Origin: Ktedonobacter robiniae | Lineage (GTDB): Bacteria; Chloroflexota; Ktedonobacteria; Ktedonobacterales; Ktedonobacteraceae | DNA length: 64,000 nucleotides | Assembly (NCBI RefSeq): GCF_016587375.1 | Contig: NZ_BNJG01000001.1 | Span: 1,488,001 to 1,552,000, forward strand | Reading direction: 5' to 3' | In this document: in pieces, positions 16,973 to 25,752 of the stretch | How the letters are laid out: the number at the start of each line of letters is the position of its first letter | Position numbering within the stretch: the stretch's first letter is position 1 | Made by a program: the position numbers and the translations under genes | Notes under the pieces: generated by a model | The model's input: only the letters and a program-made list of their open reading frames with translations | The model's database searches: none | What the model was told of the DNA's origin: nothing

Positions 16973-17289
16973 TTTCTGAGAGCTTTCGCTATAGGGTGAA
17001 ATTTCTTGCCTATCAATCTATAAGACGCATACCGCCGCGAAACGTTGCACGCCTGGCTTATTATGCCCTAGATGTCCCATGCCAAGAGCTTCCAAACATC
17101 AGTATGTACCCTTGAACCCGTGAGCAAGCACAAAAAGATGCTGATCGTGACAATTTTGCGCATGAACAATTGCAAACTATCCATTGGTCACTACTATATT
17201 ATTAATAACAAAAAAGCGCAAATAGATACAGCAGAAAGCTAGAACACTAGTACTTCTGCTAGCCTACTAAGGAGCCTGAAGACAGCGCC
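16973..17289. other. Intergenic region without recognisable features
   Basis: About 320 bp between same-strand genes. AT-rich near 17200; I see no gene, hairpin or repeat. Confidence 0.4.
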
Positions 17290-20200
17290 TTACTGATAGC
17301 GCAGCGCCTCCGCTGGCGCAATTCGGCCAGCCTGCCAGGCCGGGAGCAAGGCCCCCAGGAAGGAGGCCAACAGAGCGATCCCGGCAATGGCGGCCAGGTA
17401 GTACCAGGGAATGGTAAAGGTCAACCCGGTCTGATACTGCTCAAAGAAGTTAGCGGCAAAGATATTACGCGATAAGATAATCCCTAAACCAATGCCCAGA
17501 ACGCTGCCAAAGGCACCCACTAAGAATGACTCCAGCAGAAAGGCCCAGCGCACCATGCTCCTGCTACACCCAAGCGCGCGCAACATACCAATCTGTTGAC
17601 GACGCTCAATAACGGCACGCGTTCCCGTAATGGCCAGCGCGGCCACCCCCAGTAAGAGCGTCACTCCTACAACACCAATCAAGACATTACTCAACAATAT
17701 TCGTGGCCCACGTAGCTGCCAGATTACATCTTCGAGTACGGTTGTTTCCAGCCCATAATCGAGGTAGGCTGAACCCAGCGCCAGTGCCAGCTCACGCTTA
17801 TCCTGGCCGGGCGCGACCTTAAAATAATAGGTCTGCAACTGGGGTTGGGCAGTGGTAAATGAGGCACCCGTCAAGGCCCGAACGCTGGCAGCGGAACGGG
17901 GAACATAGAGGCCAAAATGAGAGGCATCGCTGTTATCTACAACCCCGATGACTGTTACCTTCATCGCCTCTTTGGTGCTTGGACCGACCAGCCAGAGTGG
18001 AACAGCGGAAAAGCTCCTGTCTCCTTGCACAACACCACTGAGTGAGAAAGCGGTCTGTGGATCAATATTGGGTGGTGTGGCGGGAACAGTGTACTCGCTG
18101 GGAGCTGGCACCGATGGATCATAGACTGGAAAAGGTGAACGATATGGCAAGGCGCTACTATCAATCAAGGCATAGTCAGGATGCTGTTGTAGCGCGGTCC
18201 AGATGGCTGCGTCATTCTCAAATCCCTTCGCACGCGCGGAGAGATGCAAACCATAGCCCTGCAAGAAGCCGCCATCAACAAGCTGTGCTGGATAGACGCT
18301 CCAGCGGGGAGCATTCGCGCTCAACTGCATCACGCCAACCTCCGTCGCACTCCGCATACCGATAGCAGAGAATTGAGAGGTGGCAAAACCATGCGCGGCA
18401 AGCGATGTCGAGAGGTCCGGCAACGACTTAAAATAGGCGGTCGCTTGAATATCATACCCGCCCGTCTGCTGATCGATATCGGCGTAACTGTTCTGCACAG
18501 AGTTTGTAATCACGGCCATCACGGTCATGGCGAATACAACCAGGCTAAACATGACCACGCTCAGGCCCATACGGAAGCGACGGTGCAGCGGGTAGGCCGC
18601 AGCCAGGCGCATCGTGGCATAGAGATGTGGAACAATCGTCCACATGCGCAACAACGGCGCGATAAGCAAACCTGCATTGGCGATCAGTGCCCAGGTCGCC
18701 CCCAGCACCATCATAATACCCGCGACAAAGAAGATCTCAATACCTCCCTGAAAGCGGTGAAAGCCTAGGATGGCCAGGATATCAAAGGGCAACGCCCAAT
18801 ATCCCAGGAGCAGCAAGCCCGCCAGCGCGGCAAAGAGACCGCCAGCAATTCGGCGCGACGCCGCGTAGTTCTCGCGCCTCCACGCTCGCCAGTTAAAGAT
18901 ATCTAACAACCATGTCACCAGCCTGCGCATCCCCAGTCCAACACCCACCACAAGCAGCGATATGCCGCAAGAGAAGGACAACACCTGCTGTTGCTGTAGC
19001 CCTAAGCGAAATAGCCACCACCCAATCACCAGCGGCACCAGGCCAATCTCCACCAGGAATATCACCAGCCCACTGACGGCCTCGGGTAGAACTTCCATCG
19101 CCATGCGCCGCGCCTGCCGCCTCCGTGACGTGGGTTTGCTGCCAACGGGTGCTCCTCCAGAGCGCACCAGCAGGCGCAGCATCTGCCAGGCGCGCTGCAA
19201 TGACTCACGCAATGACACCTGTTTTCCAGCCTCAGGTAAATCTCGCAAGGCCTCGATAACATTCATGCGGCTCACCAGCCAGGAGGAAAAAACAACCGAG
19301 CAGAAGGTAAATATGACTCCCAGGCAATAGGCAATAATAAAGCTACGCGGCTGGATACTAAATTTGAGCGGGAAGTTAAAGCGCGCCATCAATGGGCGTA
19401 AGAACCAGATCAGCGCCGCGCCACCACCAACGCCAAAGAGCAGGCCAACAAAGGAGGCCAGCAGATCATAGACCGAGCCCTCGAAAAGAAACATCAAGAT
19501 CAAGTGACGTCTCTGCACGCCAATGGCGCGCGCCATGCCCATCTCCCTACGCCGTTCTGCCGCGAGCAGCACAAAGATAAGCAGGATCAGCAGCAGGCCA
19601 ATCGCCAGGGCAAAAAGGGTGAAGAGGGCAAAGATCCGCGAAAAGATATCCTCTGCTTTCTGTGTATTTTCCACCCCCTGCTGTTTGACCTGAATCACAT
19701 GCACTGAACGCGGCGTCATCTGCTCAAGCTTAACCGAAACCACGTCGGAGAGAGAGGTGCCATCAGACTCCGTCCCACTACGGTTGCGCACGAAAATTTG
19801 ATTGATCACGGGTTCGTCAAGGTCCTGGAAGCCGCGTATGGTCTGTACATTCGCCAGGAGAAAGGGATTATCCCCTACCAGGCCATCGTTGCTAACGATC
19901 CCCGCAACACGCACCTGAAAACGCCTACCAGACCAGTCCTGGGAGTAGAGATAGAGCGTATCGCCGCGACTGGCATTGAGGAACTGGGCTGTAGTGACAT
20001 TGAGGTAGACCTCGTTCTCCCCCAGTTCGCGGATTGTGCGATGCTGCCTGGTCGCCTGGTCGGTCATGCCGCCAAAACCCAGTTCGCTATCGGGAACGAT
20101 TCCCAAAGCCGTGACCTTGGAGCGAACCTGGCGCGAGGTTTCATCAGCGATAAGAATATTCTGCATGCGTAATGCCGCGCCCAGGGCCGTAATATCGGGC

Positions 20201-20559
20201 TCCTGCTGCGCTCTCGTCTGCAAGCGCTGGTAGATACGCTCCGAGTACACGCCCAGAGTACCGGAGCCGCCTTCGACGAGTTCGTCTACGTTGCCCCAAT
20301 TGAAGACCGCCACCGTCTGCACAGTTGAGGTTAAGACATCACCAGTCGTTAACACGCTGGAGAGGAGGGTAGTTGAAAGCATCAACGCGCCAATGATCAG
20401 GAACATCTGTGAACGCCGTCGTGGAATATTGCGCACGCCAATCTTAAAGAAGAGCATGTTGGTCAGCGCCAGAAGCAGCACAACGACAACGATCACCCCT
20501 GTGATGATCATCAGAGCCAGCGCAAAGCGATCCATTGGAATACCAAACAGAGCTGTCAT
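17290..20559 (-). CDS. Large FtsX/MacB-type ABC transporter permease
   Basis: A 1089-residue membrane protein with two FtsX-type units. The N-terminal helices (about 10-65) are followed by a large extracytoplasmic domain (65-310) and a three-helix FtsX core (about 310-440, containing ERRREMGMARAIGVQRRHL). A central block of extra helices (480-680), a second extracytoplasmic domain (700-950) and a final FtsX core (955-1080, ERRQQIGMLRALGCSRSMV) complete it. Permeases of this layout (DUF214/LolC-like) usually pair with a LolD-like ATPase for lipoprotein or lipid handling or export; no ATPase gene lies here. Its ATG overlaps the stop of the upstream lipoprotein gene by ATGA, so the two are translationally coupled. 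Confidence 0.88.
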   Translation of the reverse strand: MTALFGIPMDRFALALMIITGVIVVVVLLLALTNMLFFKIGVRNIPRRRSQMFLIIGALMLSTTLLSSVLTTGDVLTSTVQTVAVFNWGNVDELVEGGSGTLGVYSERIYQRLQTRAQQEPDITALGAALRMQNILIADETSRQVRSKVTALGIVPDSELGFGGMTDQATRQHRTIRELGENEVYLNVTTAQFLNASRGDTLYLYSQDWSGRRFQVRVAGIVSNDGLVGDNPFLLANVQTIRGFQDLDEPVINQIFVRNRSGTESDGTSLSDVVSVKLEQMTPRSVHVIQVKQQGVENTQKAEDIFSRIFALFTLFALAIGLLLILLIFVLLAAERRREMGMARAIGVQRRHLILMFLFEGSVYDLLASFVGLLFGVGGGAALIWFLRPLMARFNFPLKFSIQPRSFIIAYCLGVIFTFCSVVFSSWLVSRMNVIEALRDLPEAGKQVSLRESLQRAWQMLRLLVRSGGAPVGSKPTSRRRQARRMAMEVLPEAVSGLVIFLVEIGLVPLVIGWWLFRLGLQQQQVLSFSCGISLLVVGVGLGMRRLVTWLLDIFNWRAWRRENYAASRRIAGGLFAALAGLLLLGYWALPFDILAILGFHRFQGGIEIFFVAGIMMVLGATWALIANAGLLIAPLLRMWTIVPHLYATMRLAAAYPLHRRFRMGLSVVMFSLVVFAMTVMAVITNSVQNSYADIDQQTGGYDIQATAYFKSLPDLSTSLAAHGFATSQFSAIGMRSATEVGVMQLSANAPRWSVYPAQLVDGGFLQGYGLHLSARAKGFENDAAIWTALQQHPDYALIDSSALPYRSPFPVYDPSVPAPSEYTVPATPPNIDPQTAFSLSGVVQGDRSFSAVPLWLVGPSTKEAMKVTVIGVVDNSDASHFGLYVPRSAASVRALTGASFTTAQPQLQTYYFKVAPGQDKRELALALGSAYLDYGLETTVLEDVIWQLRGPRILLSNVLIGVVGVTLLLGVAALAITGTRAVIERRQQIGMLRALGCSRSMVRWAFLLESFLVGAFGSVLGIGLGIILSRNIFAANFFEQYQTGLTFTIPWYYLAAIAGIALLASFLGALLPAWQAGRIAPAEALRYQ

Positions 20560-21386
20560 ATGATCCTGTGTTGTTTCATGCCCTGGTAGAACAGCTGAGC
20601 GAGACGCGCGTACCCCGCAGTACTTGGATGAAAACCGTCATCGCTAATAAACTCTGGATGCGAGGCTAGTTCCTGCCAGGCCTGGAAAAGGTCAATCAGC
20701 ACTACATGGTGACGATCTACAACAGACTGTATAACAGCATTATAGCTAGCAACGGAATGCGCGAGTTGTGTGGTATCGGTCGAACTGAAACGAGGAAGAA
20801 GAGTTAAATCGGGGACGTTGGCGATGACAATCCGCACATGCGGGAGCTTAGTCTGTAAATCTTGCAGCAGGCGCTCAAGATCCTGGGCATAGCTAGAGGG
20901 AGGCACATTATCGACCAGGTCATTGACTGCCAACCAGACAGTAATCAAGTTGGGATGGGCATCGATGGCGACTGGTAGCTCAACGCCAAGCGCATCATGA
21001 GCGTGCATACCTGGAATGCCAAGGTTGATCAGCCGGACAGTATTCTGTCCCAAGCTCTGTTCCTGCATCTTGCCATCTCCATTATGAGCAAGCATGCGTG
21101 AGAGAACGGCTGGCCAACTTTCGGTGCGGGGATTTTTGCTGCCAGTGCCATAGGTATCGGAGGCCCCAATCGCGACATAGGTCATACGTGCCTGCGGCGC
21201 TGTCTGGATTGTCAGCTTGCCATTATGTTCCTGTCCTGTTAAGGGAGAAGAACAACCGGCCAGGAATAGCATCGCCAGCAGGAATAGCATCGCCAGGCAG
21301 AGGATACACAAAGCCCTGACCCATACTGGAGGCAGTATACGTCGAGAGCCAGGGTTCCCAATCCTCTGCTGGCGCATCCTATACAT
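20556..21386 (-). CDS. SGNH/GDSL-like hydrolase lipoprotein
   Basis: A 276-residue lipoprotein from ATG 21386; GTG 21419 inside secG is an alternative start. The signal peptide has a duplicated LAMLFL core and lipobox LAGC (C45). The catalytic blocks of SGNH hydrolases are recognisable: AIGASDTYGTG (nucleophile Ser, with GAS instead of GDS), INLGIPGM, VWLAVNDLVD (block III Asn) and DDGFHPSTAGY (Asp/His pair). These enzymes cleave ester bonds, for example acetyl or acyl groups on glycans or lipids, and this one should act outside the membrane. It is coupled to the FtsX-type permease downstream. A paralogue is at 44617-45354. Confidence 0.85.
   Translation of the reverse strand: MYRMRQQRIGNPGSRRILPPVWVRALCILCLAMLFLLAMLFLAGCSSPLTGQEHNGKLTIQTAPQARMTYVAIGASDTYGTGSKNPRTESWPAVLSRMLAHNGDGKMQEQSLGQNTVRLINLGIPGMHAHDALGVELPVAIDAHPNLITVWLAVNDLVDNVPPSSYAQDLERLLQDLQTKLPHVRIVIANVPDLTLLPRFSSTDTTQLAHSVASYNAVIQSVVDRHHVVLIDLFQAWQELASHPEFISDDGFHPSTAGYARLAQLFYQGMKQHRII
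21261..21296. repeat. 18-bp perfect tandem duplication in a signal peptide
   Basis: CAGGAATAGCATCGCCAG is repeated exactly at 21261-21278 and 21279-21296. On the minus strand it encodes the doubled LAMLFL hydrophobic hexapeptide of the SGNH lipoprotein signal peptide. Confidence 0.85.
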
Positions 21387-21399
21387 GTGGGTAAAGGCG

Positions 21400-21639
21400 T
21401 TACCGAATAAGGGCAGCACTGAGAATGGAAATTAGCGCGAACAACACCACGAAAATAATCGTGAGATTGAAGATCAGGCGCTCTACTCCACGGCGCGTCT
21501 TAAAGACTGAGCCAGCGCTGCTGCCACCAAAGGCGCTGCCCAGGCCAGCACCACGTGCCTGTAAAAGGATGAAGACGATCACGGCAAAGCAGAGGATGAT
21601 CTGAACAATGCGAATCGCAGGAAGCCACTGCTGTAACAA
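21400..21639 (-). CDS. secG: Preprotein translocase subunit SecG
   Basis: A 79-residue protein with two membrane helices (about 7-25 and 56-76) around the conserved cytoplasmic loop LLQARGAGLGSAFGGSSAG, which is diagnostic of SecG. SecG is the small SecYEG subunit that assists SecA-driven export. The start is a TTG at 21639 preceded by AGAGAGGA; a TTG further upstream would add eleven basic residues without a ribosome site. The stop lies after the GTG start option of the SGNH lipoprotein gene, so secG, the lipoprotein and the permease probably form one transcript. Confidence 0.92.
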   Translation of the reverse strand: MLQQWLPAIRIVQIILCFAVIVFILLQARGAGLGSAFGGSSAGSVFKTRRGVERLIFNLTIIFVVLFALISILSAALIR

Positions 21640-21787
21640 GAGTATTCCTCTCTTTCGTATGGGCTGGCTCAAAACAGGCGCTTTTTACCAACACAGGTAC
21701 GATTGAAGATTAAAGCAACCGAGAAGGCAGAAACGTCCCCGGTGGAGGTGATTATACCATACTTCCAACCTTCAGTCGAGATGTAAG

Positions 21788-21846
21788 AAAGGGCTATGGG
21801 CACGGCTGACGGGCAGATGGCCCGTCAGCCGTGCCCATAGCCCTTT
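21788..21846. repeat. Intergenic palindrome in a divergent gap, 27-bp perfect stem
   Basis: Arms 21788-21814 and 21820-21846 with loop AGATG. It lies between divergent secG and the glycosyltransferase gene, so it is downstream of neither. Confidence 0.8.
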
Positions 21847-22009
21847 GCACATAGAACTATACAATTACATGTTGTTCATAAATAGCGCCAGGGGTACTAT
21901 AAAAGACTTTGTTAGCATGCAATGTGCAGTATACTGGTCTCAGTAACAGAGGGGGGAAGTCGGAGAGCTATGCTCGCTCTTCCGATAAGTGGAAGGAGGA
22001 CTATGGGTT

Positions 22010-22996
22010 ATGGTGATACCTATCGCGGAAGCACACCTACACAGATCTGAACACTATCAGACAAGCAGCGTCCGGCAGCCTCAGCGCCTGCGCTGTAGCG
22101 TCGGCATCATGGCCTACAATGAAGAGGCGAATATCGCTCGCACACTCCAGGCCGTGCTCGTACAACAGAGCATCACGCTCGATATCTACGAAATCATCAT
22201 CGTCGCGAGCGGCTGCACAGATCGTACGATTCCCATCGTGCGCAACTTTGCCGCGCACGAGCCACGAGTGAAGCTCTATATCCAGGAACAGCGCGAGGGG
22301 AAGGCCTCAGCTATCAACTTATTCCTCGCGCACGTCGAAAGCGAGGTCGTCGTCTTACTGGGAGGCGATACCATTCCTGCTCCCGGAGCACTGGAGCATC
22401 TCTGCGCACCGTTGCTAGATACACATATAGGCATGGTTGGGGGCAGACCGATACCGGTCAATAATCCACACACATTTATGGGGCACGTCGTCCATTTGCT
22501 CTGGCACCTGCACGACCGCCTGGCGGAGCAGGCACCCAAGTTAGGAGAGGTCGTAGCCTTTCGGAATGTAGTCGCAGGCATCCCCATCAGGAGCGCCGTG
22601 GATGAGATCTCGCTCCAGGCCCTGATCTCGCAGCTTGGCTATCAACTCTACTACGAGCCATACTGTGTAGTCTATAACAAAGGTCCACTCACGATTAAAG
22701 ACTTTCTCCGCCAGCGACGCCGGATCTATGCCGGCCATTTGCAGGTCAAAGAGCAGCAACACTACGAAGCCTCGACTATGCGCGCGCTCCCTATCATACG
22801 CCAGTTGTTTGCCACACACAGGTATGCACTTAGCACGCCACGCAAGGCTCTCTGGACATTAGGCGCGGTCGTGCTTGAGAGCTATGCGCGCTTACAAGGC
22901 TACCTGGATTATCTCTACCACCGGGAACATCATATCTGGCAGGCCGTACACTCCACCAAAGACCTGGACATAGACCTACCTCCCCCCATATGGTAG
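22010..22996 (+). CDS. Family 2 glycosyltransferase
   Basis: A 328-residue GT-A fold enzyme. AAGGAGGA at 21993-22000 fixes the ATG at 22010. The N-terminal nucleotide-sugar half has VGIMAYNEEANIARTL, IIIVASGCTDRT and KASAINLFLAHVES. The DxD position reads GGDTIP, a D-T variant. The acceptor half contains GGRPIP, an EPYCVVYNKGP motif and LRQRRRIYAGH, resembling the QxxRW-like element of processive GT2 enzymes. No membrane helix is evident, so it is probably peripheral. Substrate unknown; likely cell-surface polysaccharide work. Confidence 0.88.
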   Translation: MVIPIAEAHLHRSEHYQTSSVRQPQRLRCSVGIMAYNEEANIARTLQAVLVQQSITLDIYEIIIVASGCTDRTIPIVRNFAAHEPRVKLYIQEQREGKASAINLFLAHVESEVVVLLGGDTIPAPGALEHLCAPLLDTHIGMVGGRPIPVNNPHTFMGHVVHLLWHLHDRLAEQAPKLGEVVAFRNVVAGIPIRSAVDEISLQALISQLGYQLYYEPYCVVYNKGPLTIKDFLRQRRRIYAGHLQVKEQQHYEASTMRALPIIRQLFATHRYALSTPRKALWTLGAVVLESYARLQGYLDYLYHREHHIWQAVHSTKDLDIDLPPPIW

Positions 22997-23060
22997 GGGA
23001 AGCCACTTCGCGTGGTTGCTGAATCGCTTCGCTCGGAGTCCAAGCCAGCTTGGACCCTAC
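22993..23060. other. Three-way-junction-like structured intergenic element
   Basis: GTAGGG (22993-22998) pairs with CCCTAC (23055-23060) and encloses two further hairpins: CCAC-TTCGC-GTGG and TCCAAGC-CA-GCTTGGA. It overlaps the glycosyltransferase stop codon. Possible terminator or decayed palindromic repeat. Confidence 0.45.
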
Positions 23061-23163
23061 AATTTGGTAATTGCTCCATTAAAGAGCGTAGAGCTGTTGT
23101 CGATGATGAAAACTAATACATCACGCACATCACTCAGGCCTGTTGGCAAAACAGGCTATGCCC

Positions 23164-23192
23164 TTGTAGGTGACCTATCCATATGGTACAAT
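23164..23192 (+). promoter_or_regulatory. Promoter of the UPF0173-like gene
   Basis: TTGTAG (23164-23169), a 17-nt spacer and TACAAT (23187-23192) with an extended TGG. It supports ATG 23259 over in-frame upstream starts. The 11-mer TATGGTACAAT also occurs before the gene at 16009. Confidence 0.55.
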
Positions 23193-23258
23193 ACAATCCG
23201 GGCGAGGACATTTGGTCCCCGCCCGATCTTATGTAGAAAAGCGAAAAAGCAAAAGCTT

Positions 23259-23894
23259 ATGGAAATAACCTGGCTCGGTCACGCTTGCTTCCAACTTCGT
23301 GGCAAGCAAGTTACACTCGTAACAGACCCGTTCACTCCTCAGCAAGGCTCCTCGCTGGGTAAGATCAGTGCCCCCATCGTCACCATCAGTCATGATCATC
23401 CCGGACATAACAATAGCGCCGCCATCGGTGGTAATCCTCGTGTTGTGCGCAGTCCTGGTGAATATGAGGTGAGCGATGTGCTGATTACGGGCATCGCCTC
23501 CTATCATGATAATAAACGGGGACAGGAGCGCGGGCGCAACACCATCTACGTGATCCACATGGATGACCTGGTAATCTGCCACCTGGGCGACCTGGGACAT
23601 ACCCTGCAAGAGGAGCAACTCGAGGAAGTCGCCGATGCTGATATCTTATTGATTCCCATTGGTGGACAAAGCACTATTCATGCAACGCAGGCCGCGGAAG
23701 TCATCAGTCAAGTAGAACCCCGCATCGTCATTCCGATGCACTACAACGCTGCCTTAGAAGAAAGCGCCGGCGCCCTCAATAAATTCTGCCGAGAGATGGG
23801 CGTTGAGCCACCGGCACCACAAGCAAAGTTTGTTGTTACACCAGGCACCCTTCCCGTAGAAACGCAGATCGTGCTGCTCACGCCACGATCATAA
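23259..23894 (+). CDS. UPF0173-type MBL-fold metal-dependent hydrolase
   Basis: A 211-residue protein of the YtkL/UPF0173 branch of the metallo-beta-lactamase fold. The start MEITWLGHACFQL is the standard N-terminus of this family, and the promoter at 23164-23192 agrees. Metal-binding elements are WLGHACF, DPFTP, SHDHPGHNN (HxHxxH variant), GDLGHTL and the late VIPMHYN histidine. The family's in vivo substrate is not established. It stands alone before pyrG. Confidence 0.88.
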   Translation: MEITWLGHACFQLRGKQVTLVTDPFTPQQGSSLGKISAPIVTISHDHPGHNNSAAIGGNPRVVRSPGEYEVSDVLITGIASYHDNKRGQERGRNTIYVIHMDDLVICHLGDLGHTLQEEQLEEVADADILLIPIGGQSTIHATQAAEVISQVEPRIVIPMHYNAALEESAGALNKFCREMGVEPPAPQAKFVVTPGTLPVETQIVLLTPRS

Positions 23895-24021
23895 TTTTAA
23901 CAGAATCTTAGCTTCGCACAATCTTAGTTTGTCTATTATCTTGCGTCAGCAAGTTGCAGGTTGCAACGTAATCGTTTCATTTGCATAAACGGAAAGGCTC
24001 CGGCTTAAGGAGGTTTTTTGC

Positions 24022-25686
24022 ATGTCAAAATTTATCTTTGTTACAGGTGGGGTGGCTTCATCGGTAGGTAAGGGCATCAGCGTTGCCTCTCTGGGCCGTC
24101 TTCTTAAGAATCGCGGAGTCTCTGTCTCGCTCATGAAGCTGGACCCCTATATCAACGTTGATCCTGGCACGATGTCACCATATCAACATGGCGAGGTCTT
24201 CGTCACCGATGATGGTGCCGAGGCAGACCTGGACCTGGGACACTACGAGCGCTTTACCGACGAGCCCGTATACCAGGCCAATAACATCACGACCGGGCAG
24301 GTCTATGCCTCTGTTATCGCCAAAGAGCGACGCGGAGAATATCTCGGCGGCACGATTCAGGTTATCCCCCATATCACAAATGAGATCAAAGCCAGGATGC
24401 ACGCAGTTGCGCGCCATTCTGATGCCGATGTTGTCATTGTTGAGGTCGGCGGTACAGTTGGCGATATCGAGGGCGAGCCCTTCCTGGAGGCCATTCGCCA
24501 GATGCGTAAGGATGTCGGTCGTCGCGATGTGCTCTATCTGCACGTGACGCTGCTCCCTTACCTGGGTGCCTCGAAAGAGCTGAAAACCAAGCCCACACAG
24601 CATAGCGTAAAAGAGCTGCTGCGTGTTGGCATTCAGCCCGATGTCATCCTCTGCCGCTCCGACCACGAGGTCAGCGACGAGCTACGCGAGAAGATCGCGC
24701 TCTTCTGTAACATTGAGGCGCGCGCGGTCATTCCTCTGCTTACCGCGGATACCATCTATGAAGTTCCACTGGTCCTCGAAGAGGCTGGTCTGGGTGAGTA
24801 CCTGGTGCAGGAACTGGGCCTACCCCAACAAGCCCCAGATACCAAATGGGACGAGTGGAAGAAGCTCGTGGCAAAGATCAAGAGTCCACGCCCGGAGGTC
24901 ACCATCGGCCTTGTCGGCAAATATGTCGAGTTGCATGACGCCTATATGTCGGTGGCGGAATCGCTGCACCATGCTGGCTGGTTCCATGATGTCGACGTGC
25001 GCATCAAGTGGATTAACTCCGAGGCGCTTGAGAAGATGAATGAGGCCGAGGTCCTGGAGGGCCTCTCTGGTATCGTTGTTCCTGGTGGCTTCGGCCATCG
25101 CGGCATCGAAGGCAAGATCAAGGCCGCCAGCTTCGCGCGACGCAACAATATCCCCTACCTGGGTCTCTGCCTGGGTATGCAGGTCGCAGTCGTCGAGTTC
25201 GCACGCAATGTGCTTGGACTTAAAGAGGCCAATAGCTCCGAGTTCGATCCCCAGACGCCCAACCCTGTCATCGACCTGATGCTTACCCAGCGCCAGGTGG
25301 CGGATAAGGGTGGCACGATGCGCCTGGGCAACTGGGTCTGCTGTCTCACCAGGGATACGAAGGCCTACGCCGCCTATAATGAACCTATCGTCTTCGAGCG
25401 CCATCGTCATCGCTATGAGTTCAATAGCGAGTATCGCAAACGAATGGAGGCACACGGACTTGTCGTCAGTGGTCGCTCAGCCGATAATAGCCTGGTTGAA
25501 ATTATTGAGGTTAAGGACCATCCCTGGTTCGTCGCCTCCCAGTTCCATCCAGAGTTTAAGAGCCGACCCACACGGCCACATCCTCTCTTCCGCGATTTCG
25601 TAGGTGCCAGTGTTACAATAGCGCAGCAACAACAATCGCAAGAGGGCACACAGGAAGAAAAAGATACGCTGGCAACCAACCGCTAA
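24022..25686 (+). CDS. pyrG: CTP synthase
   Basis: A 554-residue enzyme making CTP from UTP, ATP and glutamine, the last step of pyrimidine nucleotide synthesis. AAGGAGG lies 8 nt before the ATG. The N-terminal synthetase domain (1-270) shows [31 protein letters not shown] and the [24 protein letters not shown] signature. The C-terminal class I glutaminase (290-535) has PGGFGHRG, the nucleophile Cys in GLCLGMQ, and the His/Glu pair in [11 protein letters not shown]. Length and all signatures are normal. It is the most conserved gene of this stretch. Confidence 0.98.
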   Translation: MSKFIFVTGGVASSVGKGISVASLGRLLKNRGVSVSLMKLDPYINVDPGTMSPYQHGEVFVTDDGAEADLDLGHYERFTDEPVYQANNITTGQVYASVIAKERRGEYLGGTIQVIPHITNEIKARMHAVARHSDADVVIVEVGGTVGDIEGEPFLEAIRQMRKDVGRRDVLYLHVTLLPYLGASKELKTKPTQHSVKELLRVGIQPDVILCRSDHEVSDELREKIALFCNIEARAVIPLLTADTIYEVPLVLEEAGLGEYLVQELGLPQQAPDTKWDEWKKLVAKIKSPRPEVTIGLVGKYVELHDAYMSVAESLHHAGWFHDVDVRIKWINSEALEKMNEAEVLEGLSGIVVPGGFGHRGIEGKIKAASFARRNNIPYLGLCLGMQVAVVEFARNVLGLKEANSSEFDPQTPNPVIDLMLTQRQVADKGGTMRLGNWVCCLTRDTKAYAAYNEPIVFERHRHRYEFNSEYRKRMEAHGLVVSGRSADNSLVEIIEVKDHPWFVASQFHPEFKSRPTRPHPLFRDFVGASVTIAQQQQSQEGTQEEKDTLATNR

Positions 25687-25752
25687 CGGTTGGGCTTGCC
25701 CGGCGTGCCAGATGCCCCCTTTGCACCAAAAGGGAGACAAAATACACAGACT

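Noticed and set aside
18042..18768. Plus-strand frames opposite the FtsX-type permease
   Set aside because: Highly basic products without domains, fully inside a convincing membrane protein gene.
23016..23258. 81-codon N-terminal extension of the UPF0173-like hydrolase
   Set aside because: It would include the three-way-junction element and the promoter at 23164-23192, and the family starts at MEITWLGHA.
24175..25455. Long open frames on the minus strand inside pyrG (up to about 210 codons)
   Set aside because: They mirror the codon bias of pyrG, have no ribosome sites and no recognisable domains.
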